Of a stretch of 64,000 nt of DNA, positions 25,001-33,090 are shown piece by piece (within the stretch, counting starts at the first letter, position 1; the number at the start of each line of letters is the position of its first letter). The notes under the pieces were generated by a model that worked only from the letters and a program-made list of their open reading frames with translations, did no database searches and was not told the DNA's origin. Position numbers and translations under genes: made by a program. The stretch is from JACVCJ01 sp052437175 (GTDB lineage Bacteria; Bacteroidota; Bacteroidia; CAIKAF01), in contig JBQVOK010000007.1 in NCBI GenBank assembly GCA_052437175.1, forward strand, positions 1-64,000, in the 5' to 3' direction.

Positions 25001-25222
25001 CGGATCGGTCACATTGCCCATGAGTACCGGTAAGCCCGTGTGCAGGTTCAGCTGGTAATCGGAAACGATGTTCGGGATATTCGGTTGTGCGTATACAGAT
25101 CGTGATGCATATACGCAGGCGAAGATACACAGGAATAAAAAACTGTGTTTCCGGAGCATTCTGTATGTTTTAGTATACATATTACCCTTTTTCATCTTGT
25201 TACGGAATGTGAATATGCTCAT
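16031..25222 (-). CDS. Giant YD-repeat RHS protein (DUF6443-type), cassette 2, with AT-rich variable tip
   Basis: This is a 3,063-aa secreted protein. The start abuts the previous gene (4 nt) and matches the position of the paralogue's start at 43072; a Sec signal ends near SVYAQ (about residue 46). Residues ~380-660 carry RHS-type shell motifs such as ETIYDFLGRPAITTLPGV and DANGQVSITYTDLAGKTIAT. A Cys-rich section follows (CVPDFCADC-like, CESCLEGL, DECSLGYEMM). YD repeats occupy about 1900-2500 (YDRAGNLVRTVPP, FWYDNLGRIIISQNA, YDATGNLILD). YELSNHLGNVHVVFTDRK is near 2545 and YPFGML near 2585. A ~170-residue beta-sandwich insert precedes the core GFNGKEK (~2769) and YDPRTGRFLSIDPL. The final ~235 residues are an unrecognised tip in AT-rich DNA. 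Signature RHS logic says the repeats form a shell around the tip. Confidence 0.88.
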   Translation of the reverse strand: MSIFTFRNKMKKGNMYTKTYRMLRKHSFLFLCIFACVYASRSVYAQPNIPNIVSDYQLNLHTGLPVLMGNVTDPNYTAIAANTADFRDKSADLLVSLFIDPDDHACYEGYRKITVTLEVKYRTVNTFGSPSATLTDNITLEVEKHPDLEAPDKERAYKVYKNAYWSEVRVLGVSAVDENGAAVPVANIPVDVKTELQLQRERYKTINMSLLNTSFNTISPALLTSIYNVHNVFAVQWNTVPWASEYELEWTFVSDFDPSGTASNNLPATALPLKFRNNSSRVRVPATQNFFQIPAIYNKGYICARVRPLTKGGTSLDKDVFGNWSFDPANTGTLFVSDLPAAARYKTDLLNGLLINNVNTQYSIQFSEDGKLLPKGDYADGTLRIRQSNMAVSTEYSPSNTYTKMGVVTETIYDFLGRPAITTLPGVTEPGFWYKANYNLDNSGNKYSYLNFDLAAPSPGNCFPESDGMGTTKGVSMYYSPANPVQTAQQARVADAAQFPFTRIVYEGDNASRPKMQSGVGYDHRIGSGHETQYIYGNPSQTELNRLFGTDAGYAEYYQKNMITDANGQVSITYTDLAGKTIATALAGRAPDGMDPLLGPNDDPLQDLGEDVTDDLLEITTQNPHGNQNLPGLDGMSYTVNRFLMVSSTKQYGISYSLDAEDFSDDCIPDFCADCIYDLELSLQDECGNYVIGNLSGNGPRIIRVPGSMINSGCDIDSVYAFDSLLTLSPGVYNLVKKLTVVTDVMEAYLDTIMQRDTCLKELSDFYQLPDLSDCYITCESCLEGLGTLSEFLAENLADFNNDEDQATMAYNNLKEDCESLCPDAYKDECSLGYEMMLQDVSPLGQYGARGPDDPVSWALSVFNTANSLPKRDDSQFNNPFSVGNQAGYTLFAAQPSGHWKNPRYRHPVSNTWIEGYYDENGVRVRVVVVPDPVLPGVYQPAVTATPMFDGVQYYVYPEQLMNTEDFQDVWLPSFARSLVVYHPEYFKYEFCSEAFNYTATMDDGSGGSSVVNTYQYANLLERYTAAQAISELGLTMPITTSALITALVNNDPFFSAAGSYAQGNLLGIPPLITAKNLFLAKLNNYMTDPLIPGGLDIVKSAYVNVHCGIGSPGSCVLTAPSSIDLSNPFTQPDQVWRQLAVLYATARQQSMGIAMKIFQATKRQGIYTDCIGTDEYTFPSGYSFTLYGGVPVSPCSILSFFRYSGASQRFPTFNSLFEQNGFSDPPTVEEMTEYGSQAGYAVTGKCPMQIDFENMLGLLAMNGKLSGSGLVDLGSGGYMGTTLYDYLDTEGNGFNANITVTPSSIDIVIAGDCVTTLSWPVDAPPGFGWADVYMITDVHTGTGGPVLYGYINNDNPTFVEIPFTTCLTLTGCSATGRALCKPTQDIKDLKALMNILSINGQLFSTSAFTLTSAYEPFITPNLRSILGDYPIGSYSWRFIPGSPGSFELTRGTAVITLSLSSSSISLPPVNDYTFTTFYPIPSSTSSPSAETGFGFRMVETDAGTEFYIPPGTTQQNVEGTLSSLNTLRPVYASDCEMVPDPRCNTQEHKNLRALEKGLKMAVKSGSFDYLDCISWPETFTNNTAFDAGDIIDIVSVYAVMNMSTNGQNSNFAQVNVILTGNVAASFILESCHPFKNCDPCGEDTCRTAVLELDFDAFFDMLNSTSPPTPIPQGPYSMTYAGVNCFILPQHNFSYDPLVYPTFQAFQEAWVAHINTQYGSIGVHAFMDGGTMVIEKDMAFLQPGCRCDKLVHHVMFKKTLVALDTVACCTEYGGPSEPPALPRDGSSPKKVASGFTPKAVADPDGFITVVEPFSYDVDCYEPVVPFPRDSIIDPCVNYLMQLASENAWNDYQAYLDSVRNAYRAAYTAKCMSALETLDLSYTEDEYHYTLYYYDRAGNLVRTVPPAGVKRLPLTDMVAVNTARDNGTEFKPDHNNDALLPSSVAYLATYALTTRYRYNALNQPIVQKTPDGGISRFWYDNLGRIIISQNARQTGYVYAYTKYDAQSRITEVGEMERTDAAVADQNNLHNLTYSNAYLSSGYTKGEFVKTYYDIKPGGALAYPASFFSQDNLRKRVTLSTYYKGSGETPGSAVFSSATYFDYDYHGNVRKTLEKNTDMPNSDPVNFDYNFSYHKIEYRYDIVSGKVLEVSLNVTRQDKFIHRYKYDEQNRLLRVQTSKDGYWFDTDAEYVYYYHGPLARTEYGPYKSQGADYTYTLHGWLKGINSDQLDADKDPSGDGKTGSPHAWAGRDAYGFSLQYYQGDYSAISGSQSFLLNVPSAYYSGYELYNGNIRAMNNTLKQLSDKNKAEPLLQVFAYDQLNRIAGSRTYIQNDNSTLITDWNASAPLSDRFRTSYRYDGNGNIEKLNRYDKAEVQFDKLEYGYTAGTNQLAFVGDDPAFSGLVSYDIDDQGTYNYVYDATGNLILDASEEITSILWNAYGKITRVIRNVGSSKPHLEFTYNSAGQRTSKTVLMPGGETWTDFYVPDAQGNTMAIYKLSNTDDGPELYLEENNIYGSNRLGSLHRNEKLNYTPVSAPIAELLRGKRRYELSNHLGNVHVVFTDRKQLICNSTPVAQYYEAEILNTYDYYPFGMLMQERKQEKIDSIIVEETDTLNFTDFENPVVSSSGGIYTYDGWTHWSPSSLAVVASGGSQKLQVTSTSSAHGTHQYFNVVPGQTYTLKLDLDVGTAGQVNIIVWEQDPLGPLTIIGAPLLAMSSNGTHTVSFTPTKSIVLIQIRQNPSGTRVFYLDNISFTTKHDIKVGRVAGSYRYGFNGKEKIDEQYGEGNAYDFGARMYDPRTGRFLSIDPLASLAPGLSPYTAMANNPILMFDADGQWPWPIWARSFISTSTTGSGKFRGDGRGPSTVTTSEVTSRVWLNFTYDATNPAVTDYKVRSDYTLFYGIPPAIPPKVATGKPSVEFTSVNSEKNSFGNNIGSFGFHYWGKDPITPQWATPALDVHANFSITESLDLGILFVNATFTGDKFPSTEAFIEDQSGFKLFLGARKEEGGLNDLFGDNKKFLFNVDMQIKFDENGNFTGVYDQETDTYISPDAWNKRVQERWDKSQEE

Positions 25223-25226
25223 GGGA

Positions 25227-28200
25227 TCAGCGTTTATAGTTATTGGTACGGGTTTCCTGCAGGGTCATTACGCCGCGCTCGGTCTCTTTCTTTACGCGGA
25301 CCAGCTTGCCTTCCTCGTCGTATTCGTAGAAGGTGGCAAAATTGTTCTCGTCGAGTTCGGCATTAAAGCGGAAGTTCTCCCGGTCATAAGAGTAGGATTT
25401 CATATTGCCGTCGAACGGGTGGATGCGGATGTCGTCGAAGAGTACGGGCTGTCCGCCGGAATTTGGCTTCAGGGTTACATTGAACGACGTATTCGCCACT
25501 ACGCTCGACGGTATTTCAAACAGGTATTCAAACTTCTGCCAGCCTTCTACCAGGTCGGTCTTTTTCAACGAGCCGGCCACGATCCAGGACGTTATGCCTG
25601 CCCGCACATCGGCACTGATGTTCGGGTAATCGAGCGTGCCGTTCGTATACGTTCCCTTTGCCCAGAAGGAGAGCACAAAACGTTTCTGACCCGGGTTCGG
25701 CGAAAACCCGGTAAGCAGGTCATCGTCATTCAGGAAATACGGTACGGTGGGTACCTGCTGCGGATGCAGGGGACTTGTCACTGCAAATTTCCGGGTATGG
25801 TCTGCCGTAAGCCGCATGGCATATTTCCCGGTATGCGCATCTGTAGACACCAGCTGGTTCAGGTCATCGGCGAACCAGCTGTGCGGACGGGCACATTCGT
25901 TGCTAAAGGCATCGGAATAATAATCCTCGAAACCGTCGTAGGCAATTTCCTTGTTCATGCCGTTGGAGCCCAGTCCCAGGGCCAGCATGTTCTTAAAGCC
26001 GTAAATGGCTGCGGAAAAAATGCCCAGCGGGTTTTTATTTTCCAGGTCGAAGCCGTATGGACTGTAAATGGTCATTTCGTTGGTCCAGTTCCAGTTTTCG
26101 TATACGGTATTGTTCACGCCCGCGCTTTTCTTCCAGTATCCCGATACGTTGTCGTAATTCCAGAACGATTTCCAGGAGGGCAGGTAACCGTCGCGACGCA
26201 GGTTCTCGGCTACGGCCACATCGGTATTATTGCGGTCGCCCTGGAACACCCAGGATTTATAAGTACGCCAGTTGCCCAGTATATTGGCTATATACGGATT
26301 GATGGGCAACTCCGTTTCCAGGCAGTCGTAAAACACGGAATAGCCCTGGTAGGTAAAGCTGCTGGTGTTATAACAGGGGTCTGCGAGGATCACCGTGCGT
26401 ATGGCACCCGTGATCAGTTTCACCTGTAGCAGGTGGCAGTATACCGGTTCGGTAAAGCCCGGCAGGGCAAGCGTTTGCGAAGAAAGCACCTGCTGGAACT
26501 CCTGGATACTGCGCCAGTCGTTATTGCCGAAACCAGACGTATTCAGGGTGGATATCATGTAGAGCCGGTCGCAGCCGCTGCAGCCGTTACCGGGATCCAG
26601 TGCCAGGGAAAGCATTGAATTGTTGCCGGCGGCCGAATACCCGAAAGCCGTGAGTACCGAGGCCATGAAGGGCAGGTCGGTAGCGGGCTGAATGGCATTT
26701 ATATTCAGCGCCGTGGCTGATTGTGCACAACCGGTAAGTCCCTCCAGGAAACTGCTGTTTACCGTGCCGTTCTCTGTGTAACCGGCCGGGAGCGGGTTCG
26801 GACCGGCCTGGCTCAGCTTGCCTTCTGCCGCCATCTGGTTCAGCAGATCGAGCAGGGACTGCATTTTTTCGGAGTGCCCCACCAGGGTCATTACTTCCTG
26901 CGAGGAAACGATGGGTACAGAATAATCGGTATGCCATTGCTCCTTGTATTCCTGCGCGTCCGTACTGATGGTCTTAAGCCCGCTGTTGAGCGTAAAAGAA
27001 CCGCTCTGCACCGGGTTGCCCAGGCTGGTGATCGTACTCAGCGGCGTCTGCTGCATATTGCGGTGCCCCGAACGCACCACACTAAAAATAAGGCTCTGCA
27101 TGCCCAGGCTGTTCAGTATGGCTTTCTGTCCCCGGTGATCGATAAGGTATTGCGTACTTCCGTCCTGCGCCACCCAGTAGCGGTAGGCATTGGAACTCAG
27201 GTTCAGGTTGGCGTTGAAATTGCCTATTCTGCGATGGAGAAAAACCTCGTCGCCGGGGACCAGGCCGGGGTGGTTCACTATGCCCGTGGTACGGTCGTAT
27301 ACGGCATTATCACCGGGGGCCGTGCTGCCGAACATGAACATTACATTCTGTGAAGCCTGCGCCATTCCCGGGTATACCCAGTGCGCCGGCATATCGGTCT
27401 TGTAATATTTATCGCGGTATTCGTTGGTAAGCTCCTGCACCACGGTATTGCCCGTCATCTTGTCCAGGGCCACGGTGCGGGTCTCCAGCAGGGCGCCCTT
27501 ATCGTAGGACACCTGTTTTTCTTCCAGGCCGTAACGTTGTATCAGCTTGGTGACCGTAACACTGCGGAAACGGCTGTGATCGCGTTTAAAACCCGGGAAT
27601 AAAGAAAAAGAGAAGGTGGGAATGGGCCCCAGCTGTGCATAGCCTATGTTAAAGGCAAGGCTGCCTGTAATGCCCTCGGTGTTCTGCTCCCGGAAATCGA
27701 CCACCATATCGTACTCCACCCCTACTTCTTCCGTAGTGAGGGTACGGTTACGGTCCAGCACCGGGAAGTTATTGCTCAGCTTGCCCTGGGCGTCGGTCCT
27801 GTAGTAATGTTCTGTATACGCAAAGGGCTGTGTCGCATTTTCGGCATACATACGCTGGGCTTTGGGCTTGCCGTGCATATCGTTCACCTCGATGGTGTAG
27901 CCCTGGCTGGTAGTAAGCAGGTTCCAGCTGTTAAAGGAAAGCAGGCTTACGATCGGGTTCGATTTTTTCAGCACCGGGTTAATTTTGGTATATCGGGTAA
28001 GGCTCGGAAAATCTTTGGCCGTATAGAACTCATGCACCATCTTACCGGTACTCAGGCTGGTTACATTGGCATTGTACACAATGTCTTTTACCTCGATACG
28101 CGAATAACCGACTCCCGGTGCGGGCATAAAACTTTCGCCGAACGGTTCTTCTACGTAGAAGCGTTCTTCCATCACCAGTTTTACTTTGGGATCGTCGTTG

Positions 28201-31200
28201 TACACGGGCAGCTTGAACGGATTCTCGTCCGAACCCATGGCCGGCTCCCAGGCCGCCACACCCGAAGAACGACCGTCTTCCAGCGTGTAACTGTATTCCT
28301 GTCCGTAGCTGCGCGAGGTTTCGTTGGGCGACATCTGGTTCCAGCTATCATCTATTTCCAGGCGCTTTACCCGCAGACCGGCCCCGTATTTGCGGCCGTC
28401 CGGGTCAAAGAGTTTTACCCAGGAACGGTCGGTATCTACGTGACTGCCGTAGCCTTCGAGGCGCATGCGGTTGTTAACGCCCAGCAGCATTTCAAAGATG
28501 TTTTTAATGAGTGTGGCCCCCGTAAGCGCCATAATGATCTGCTCGGCAGCCTCTCCGCCAAAGGGAGGCTGGTTATAGGCATATTCGGGCGTATTGCTGC
28601 GCGAAAAAGCCCAGGCCGCATACGCAAAGGGATTGGCGGCCGTACCACCCGGATTGGGCAGTACGGTCTTTACTTTTATATAGGCCTGCGTACCGTTGCG
28701 CATACCGCACCAGTCGCCCGTGCGGTCTATTTCGGCATAGCCGGAGACGTATTCGTATTTGGGGTTGCCGGGCTTGTTCACATTCATCAGGAAGCGGAAA
28801 TACAGGTAACGCAGCGGTCCGTATGTATCGCCGGGCACCGCTTCTTCCTGCAGGTAGCGCTTGCGGAATTCATCGGAGCTAAGCATACTGCCCGCATCGG
28901 GTACGTTCACGATCAGGTAATCGTAGGTTTCCGAGGGAATGAAGGTCTGGTTCTTGATGATACCGTCCTTCGTTTTGGAAAAACCGGCTATCATATACAT
29001 ATTGGCAGCCCGCCGGTCCTGTACATAGGCATAATCGTCGCTTTCGTAGGTAACACTGATCTTACCGCCCGATGGCAGCTCCACGCGGTTCATAGACCAG
29101 GCCGCGGCGTATTCTGCCTGTTTGGCCGCATTCTGTACGGCGTAGGGATAATCGCCGTTGCTCATGCCGTCCGGGTTGTCGGTAGATTTCTTTAAAATGC
29201 CCCAGCGGTCGTTGTTTCCATGCACATACGAAAAATCGTTCCCGCCTGCATCTTTATCCATATACGAAAATTTATAGGGACTGTACATCCCGGCATTGGA
29301 ATTTTCATAGGTGAAATACAGTTTGGTAAGCGTAAGTTTTTTAGCGCCCGGTGCCGTAGAATTGGGCGTACCCGGACACAGCAGGTAGTCGTATACGAAA
29401 TGTATCTTTTTCACCGGCGGTGTGGAACCTGTAGCTTCTATGGACGTATAGGTGATGCTCTCGATCCGTTTCTGCTGCTGTGTGCCGATCACGTTACCGT
29501 TCGGGTCCACGCCCAGACCATCCTGCCGGTCGTCGAACTCAAACAGCACCTTATGTGTTTTCGATTCGATGGAATGGCAGTACCAGATGTCTTTGGTACC
29601 GTATACCACACTGGCCTTGTCGTCGGTGGGGTTGGTACGCAGGCCTTCCATATAGCCGGCCTTCATAGCCCCGGCCGTCGGGGTACGCCAGCCGTAGTTT
29701 TTGATATCGGCCTGCAGGTTACCGTTGGCATCGGTGTCGCCGTATTTAAAAAGCACATAGGCGCCCAGGTCGTCCTGCGTGGGGCCGTCGCCTTTCAGGT
29801 CCGAATAATCGGGCGAGAGGATCTCCGTCAGCATCCAGCTGTGTGCAAAAGCCGGGGTGATCGTTTCCTTGAAATAATTGTCGATGCCCTTATCGTTCGA
29901 TGTGGAAGCCGCCGTAGCGTTATAATTTACCAGTCCGCGTTCGTTATCGGCAGAGCCGTTGGCAAAACCGCCATTGGGGTTAGACATAGTGCCGCCCACG
30001 GCAAAGGAACGTTCCACCTGTTTGGTATTGTAGGCCGCCAGTCCGAACACGTAACGCATGCCCTCCGGCGTAACTACGATGATCTCGGCAATATGATGCG
30101 GTTTTGCATGCTGCGAAATATTTTTGCGTTTGTGCGGGTAAGCCGCTTTGAGTTCGGCAGCGGTAAGGAAATACACGGCCGTGTTCCTCGGCTGACGGCG
30201 GACCCGTTCGTTATTACTGATGCCAGACAGCGTGCCGCCGCTTTCCGTACTGAACTTATTGTCGGCCTTTACCGAAGGCAGACCGTTCTGGTGTTTCAGG
30301 TTGTAGCGTATGGCCTGCGTACCTTTTACGGTGTTACTGAGGAAGGCCGGGTCCTGCTCGGGAATTTTCTCCCCGGTCATGCGCAGGAAATAGTTCTCCC
30401 GGAGGTCGTTCACTTTTTTCTCGCGGAACGGAATGCTGCCGATGGCCAGGTTATCGTCACGCCAGGGGCCCGAGGTAGACTGTACCACGTTCACGCTGCC
30501 GTCGATACCCACGTCTACCACCTGCCCGATGCCGATCTCCACGCCCAGGGAACCTGAATTGCTCGGACTGAATTTCTTGTTGTTGTACACATAGCCCACA
30601 TCGTTGCGGAAGGCCCGGAAAGTACCGCCCAGGCCCTGCGCTGCAATGGAAAAGAAATCGTTGGTGAGCGCCGTAAGCGGCAGATGCTTGTGGTGCGGGG
30701 AAAAACTGCCGTCTTTTTCACGGTTGTAGTCCAGCAGGGCATCGTCGTTGTTATTGGCCTTTTCGGAATAGATGTAACCGTAGGCCGGCGCGCTGAAGGT
30801 ATTGGACGTAAGTTTTTGTACGCTTCCGTAACCCGAGATGCTACCGCCGAAATCCTGGTGCACGGTGGCTCCGCCGATCTTTACCTTGCCGGAAAATGAA
30901 AAACTTTCCATGGCATTTTCGATGGAAGGTGCAAAGGTATGCGTGCCGAAACTGATGCTGGAGCTGTTGCTGATGCCTCCGCTGCTGCCGGAACCGGTGT
31001 AATCCTGATCTGCAATTTTTCCGTTCTTTCCTTTTCGGCCTTCCTTTACCACATTGTCTTTGGCCGATACCGTAACGCCTCCGTTCAGGTTGATATCGGT
31101 AAGTCCCTTGCGTGAGTTGATACTGGCTCCGATACCCAGGCTGGCCTTACCGCTGGTGCTCTTTTCGGAACCGAACAGTTTGGCCGAATACGACACGTTG

Positions 31201-31853
31201 GGCGATATCTGCAGGCCGTCGTTTCCGCTGGTAAGATTCAGGTTGGCATTCATAGGCAGGGAAGCCGGCGTAAGTCCCAGTCCCATCGTAGTAGTTACAT
31301 TGAGTCCCGCATAGTTGTTGTACTCCACGCCCAGACCTACCGAAAGTGTACCATTGCCTCCGGAGCCGCTGGCATTTACCAGGCTGTTGGCCTCAAAACC
31401 GAAGAGTTCCATATCAAAGGCCACGTTCACGCCTACGGTGGTATTGGGCTTCATATTTATGTGGTCGGTCATTTCCTCGCCGGCAAAATCGTCGGGGAGG
31501 CCACGCATCTGCCGGGTAATGGCACCTGTGTGCAGGTTCCAGCCCAGTCCTACCCAGCTGGCTTCCTGGTCCATCGATATGCCCGACTGGTAAGCCAGGT
31601 TCAGCGGGTAACCACCGATATCCAGCAGGGGAATACTATACGAAAAGTCTCCGCTGAACGGGTCCACCATTTCGGTGAGTCCGATCGGCTGAAAACCCTG
31701 TACCTCAGGTTGCGTGGGGCCCGAAGTGAGCGCCGACAAAGCCAGGGGCTGTAAGGTCTGTACAACAATTTCGGCACTGATGAGCAGGGCAAGCACTTTG
31801 GCGGCTTTACTCTGCCGGATGCGTCTGAAAAGGGGCGTTTTTTTACGTTTCAT
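25227..31853 (-). CDS. SpvB/TcB-like RHS shell partner protein, cassette 2
   Basis: The product is 2,208 aa from the chosen ATG (MKRKKTPLFRRIRQSKAAK), aligned with the paralogue start at 49740. A long basic n-region and a hydrophobic stretch (VLALLISAEIVVQ) suggest export. Residues ~45-125 resemble the entry of SpvB-type RHS shells: GLTEMVDPFSGDFSYSIPL, then YQSGISMDQEASW and GLGWNLHTGAITRQM. Very long beta-rich sequence follows with DYSDLKGDGPTQDDLGAY, FGLAAYNTKQVERSF and ELPSGGKISVTYESDDYAYV. Near the C-terminus is a carbohydrate-binding-like beta-sandwich (FVLSFWAKG, FDDIRIHPFDGNMKS). The last ~50 residues read as one YD-like unit (FYEYDEEGKLVRVKKETERG). It ends 4 nt before the RHS gene, so the two are coupled. 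Together the pair looks like one RHS cocoon split in two chains. Confidence 0.82.
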   Translation of the reverse strand: MKRKKTPLFRRIRQSKAAKVLALLISAEIVVQTLQPLALSALTSGPTQPEVQGFQPIGLTEMVDPFSGDFSYSIPLLDIGGYPLNLAYQSGISMDQEASWVGLGWNLHTGAITRQMRGLPDDFAGEEMTDHINMKPNTTVGVNVAFDMELFGFEANSLVNASGSGGNGTLSVGLGVEYNNYAGLNVTTTMGLGLTPASLPMNANLNLTSGNDGLQISPNVSYSAKLFGSEKSTSGKASLGIGASINSRKGLTDINLNGGVTVSAKDNVVKEGRKGKNGKIADQDYTGSGSSGGISNSSSISFGTHTFAPSIENAMESFSFSGKVKIGGATVHQDFGGSISGYGSVQKLTSNTFSAPAYGYIYSEKANNNDDALLDYNREKDGSFSPHHKHLPLTALTNDFFSIAAQGLGGTFRAFRNDVGYVYNNKKFSPSNSGSLGVEIGIGQVVDVGIDGSVNVVQSTSGPWRDDNLAIGSIPFREKKVNDLRENYFLRMTGEKIPEQDPAFLSNTVKGTQAIRYNLKHQNGLPSVKADNKFSTESGGTLSGISNNERVRRQPRNTAVYFLTAAELKAAYPHKRKNISQHAKPHHIAEIIVVTPEGMRYVFGLAAYNTKQVERSFAVGGTMSNPNGGFANGSADNERGLVNYNATAASTSNDKGIDNYFKETITPAFAHSWMLTEILSPDYSDLKGDGPTQDDLGAYVLFKYGDTDANGNLQADIKNYGWRTPTAGAMKAGYMEGLRTNPTDDKASVVYGTKDIWYCHSIESKTHKVLFEFDDRQDGLGVDPNGNVIGTQQQKRIESITYTSIEATGSTPPVKKIHFVYDYLLCPGTPNSTAPGAKKLTLTKLYFTYENSNAGMYSPYKFSYMDKDAGGNDFSYVHGNNDRWGILKKSTDNPDGMSNGDYPYAVQNAAKQAEYAAAWSMNRVELPSGGKISVTYESDDYAYVQDRRAANMYMIAGFSKTKDGIIKNQTFIPSETYDYLIVNVPDAGSMLSSDEFRKRYLQEEAVPGDTYGPLRYLYFRFLMNVNKPGNPKYEYVSGYAEIDRTGDWCGMRNGTQAYIKVKTVLPNPGGTAANPFAYAAWAFSRSNTPEYAYNQPPFGGEAAEQIIMALTGATLIKNIFEMLLGVNNRMRLEGYGSHVDTDRSWVKLFDPDGRKYGAGLRVKRLEIDDSWNQMSPNETSRSYGQEYSYTLEDGRSSGVAAWEPAMGSDENPFKLPVYNDDPKVKLVMEERFYVEEPFGESFMPAPGVGYSRIEVKDIVYNANVTSLSTGKMVHEFYTAKDFPSLTRYTKINPVLKKSNPIVSLLSFNSWNLLTTSQGYTIEVNDMHGKPKAQRMYAENATQPFAYTEHYYRTDAQGKLSNNFPVLDRNRTLTTEEVGVEYDMVVDFREQNTEGITGSLAFNIGYAQLGPIPTFSFSLFPGFKRDHSRFRSVTVTKLIQRYGLEEKQVSYDKGALLETRTVALDKMTGNTVVQELTNEYRDKYYKTDMPAHWVYPGMAQASQNVMFMFGSTAPGDNAVYDRTTGIVNHPGLVPGDEVFLHRRIGNFNANLNLSSNAYRYWVAQDGSTQYLIDHRGQKAILNSLGMQSLIFSVVRSGHRNMQQTPLSTITSLGNPVQSGSFTLNSGLKTISTDAQEYKEQWHTDYSVPIVSSQEVMTLVGHSEKMQSLLDLLNQMAAEGKLSQAGPNPLPAGYTENGTVNSSFLEGLTGCAQSATALNINAIQPATDLPFMASVLTAFGYSAAGNNSMLSLALDPGNGCSGCDRLYMISTLNTSGFGNNDWRSIQEFQQVLSSQTLALPGFTEPVYCHLLQVKLITGAIRTVILADPCYNTSSFTYQGYSVFYDCLETELPINPYIANILGNWRTYKSWVFQGDRNNTDVAVAENLRRDGYLPSWKSFWNYDNVSGYWKKSAGVNNTVYENWNWTNEMTIYSPYGFDLENKNPLGIFSAAIYGFKNMLALGLGSNGMNKEIAYDGFEDYYSDAFSNECARPHSWFADDLNQLVSTDAHTGKYAMRLTADHTRKFAVTSPLHPQQVPTVPYFLNDDDLLTGFSPNPGQKRFVLSFWAKGTYTNGTLDYPNISADVRAGITSWIVAGSLKKTDLVEGWQKFEYLFEIPSSVVANTSFNVTLKPNSGGQPVLFDDIRIHPFDGNMKSYSYDRENFRFNAELDENNFATFYEYDEEGKLVRVKKETERGVMTLQETRTNNYKR

Positions 31854-31895
31854 ACGGGGTATGTATTGCAAATAGGTTATGGCTTATAGAATGAT

Positions 31896-33044
31896 TTAAC
31901 GGCAGTCCACGCGGCCGCTGAGTTGTATACGCAGGTAATAGGTAAAGCGGCTTTCCGTGGGGAATTCCAGGATGTAGTACCCTTCTTTCAGGTTCAGCTT
32001 GCTGTCCGAACACAGGTCGATCTGGTATTTGTTCATGCCGATCTTTTTCGGGGCGTCAAAATTGTCCTGGTTGGCCAATTCTTTGCCTTCGGTGTTCTTT
32101 AGTTTGAAGAACAGTTTTTCTTCTTTGGGAACGTATTTCTCCGGGAAGGCCACCGGGATGATATTGCCTTTTACCAGCTCAAACTGCGACTGCGGATGTT
32201 CGGTAAGCTTGTAGTAAAACCCGGGAGCTTGTTGTGTCTGCTGTTGCGGAAAACAATAACAGAACTCCCACACCTCACTGTATCCTAAAGAGATACTTCC
32301 GGCGTTGGCTTCCACCTGCCAGGCATAGCGTTTGCCTTCTTCCAGCGGCTGGGCCGTGTTGGGGTATATCTGCAAAGGCATGGGGATGTTCGTTTCTGTA
32401 TACTTGGGCATATTGGCCGTGATGGCCTGCTGTTTACTCTGCCCGTTGAAGATCTCGGCTACACGTAATTTGTACGTTACACTTCCCGAAAGATAGGTGC
32501 TGAAGGCCGGCGTCCAGGTAAGTACGGGTGTCGGGGTTTGAATGCTGTCGCCATCGGCGGGAGACAATAACATCGGCGGCCACATGGCGTCTACCACAAC
32601 CTGGCTGCTGTAATTGGCCAACTCCGTGAATTCACCATCCGAAGGTCTGCCGTAGAGCGTAAACTGCACATTGTAGATCCCCGGTGGAAAGAGTCCGCCC
32701 GAGCTGATGACCTGTTGCAGTACACCGGCATGGTAATAGTTTATGGTAAAAGGCTGCACGGTGTACAGGTTACCGATATTAATTACCGTAACGGTCTGAC
32801 TCAGGTCCAGGTTAGCGCTGTTCGTTTTGGATAACAACTGGCTCTGGCCATCGTAGATACGTAAAGCGATATAAAATTTGGAGTAGTTGTCCTGTGTATT
32901 GCTGCGCGTAACCGTAAGGTTCCACAGGTCGTCATGGGTGAATTGAGGCGGCGGCGATACGGCCGTGAGCAGATATTGCGCATAGGCACCCGGCAGGCAC
33001 AGCAGCCCGAGTACTATACAGAAAACGCCGGTTAGTTTTTTCAT
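31896..33044 (-). CDS. Secreted FN3-like protein, first gene of RHS cassette 2
   Basis: This 382-aa protein has signal peptide MKKLTGVFCIVLGLLCLPG...AYAQ; the open frame extends upstream, but the signal fixes the start at 33042-33044. Mature residues ~20-170 form a beta-rich N-terminal domain (PQFTHDDLWNLTVTRSNTQD, YSKFYIALRIYDGQSQLL). Residues ~170-290 are FN3-like (MLLSPADGDSIQTPTPVLTW to GKRYAWQVEANAGS). The C-terminal ~110 residues contain YYKLTEHPQSQFELVKGNII and a closing beta strand SRFTYYLRIQLSGRVDC. No type IX sorting domain or catalytic motif is seen. It is 42 nt upstream of the SpvB-like gene, so the three genes form one operon. A structural or binding role with the giant partners is inferred from strict co-occurrence in all cassettes. 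Confidence 0.82.
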   Translation of the reverse strand: MKKLTGVFCIVLGLLCLPGAYAQYLLTAVSPPPQFTHDDLWNLTVTRSNTQDNYSKFYIALRIYDGQSQLLSKTNSANLDLSQTVTVINIGNLYTVQPFTINYYHAGVLQQVISSGGLFPPGIYNVQFTLYGRPSDGEFTELANYSSQVVVDAMWPPMLLSPADGDSIQTPTPVLTWTPAFSTYLSGSVTYKLRVAEIFNGQSKQQAITANMPKYTETNIPMPLQIYPNTAQPLEEGKRYAWQVEANAGSISLGYSEVWEFCYCFPQQQTQQAPGFYYKLTEHPQSQFELVKGNIIPVAFPEKYVPKEEKLFFKLKNTEGKELANQDNFDAPKKIGMNKYQIDLCSDSKLNLKEGYYILEFPTESRFTYYLRIQLSGRVDCR

Positions 33045-33070
33045 AGGTTCAGCGATTATGTATATAAAGA

Positions 33071-33090
33071 CACGGGAACGTATTCCCGTG
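33071..33090 (-). promoter_or_regulatory. Leader hairpin 26 nt before the cassette 2 start codon
   Basis: Perfect 8-bp arms CACGGGAA and TTCCCGTG flank a 4-nt loop (33079-33082), lying 27-46 nt upstream of the ATG at 33044. A stable tetraloop hairpin this near the start would be in the 5' leader and could act on translation or mRNA stability. It is not present at the same place before copies 1 or 3. Confidence 0.4.
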
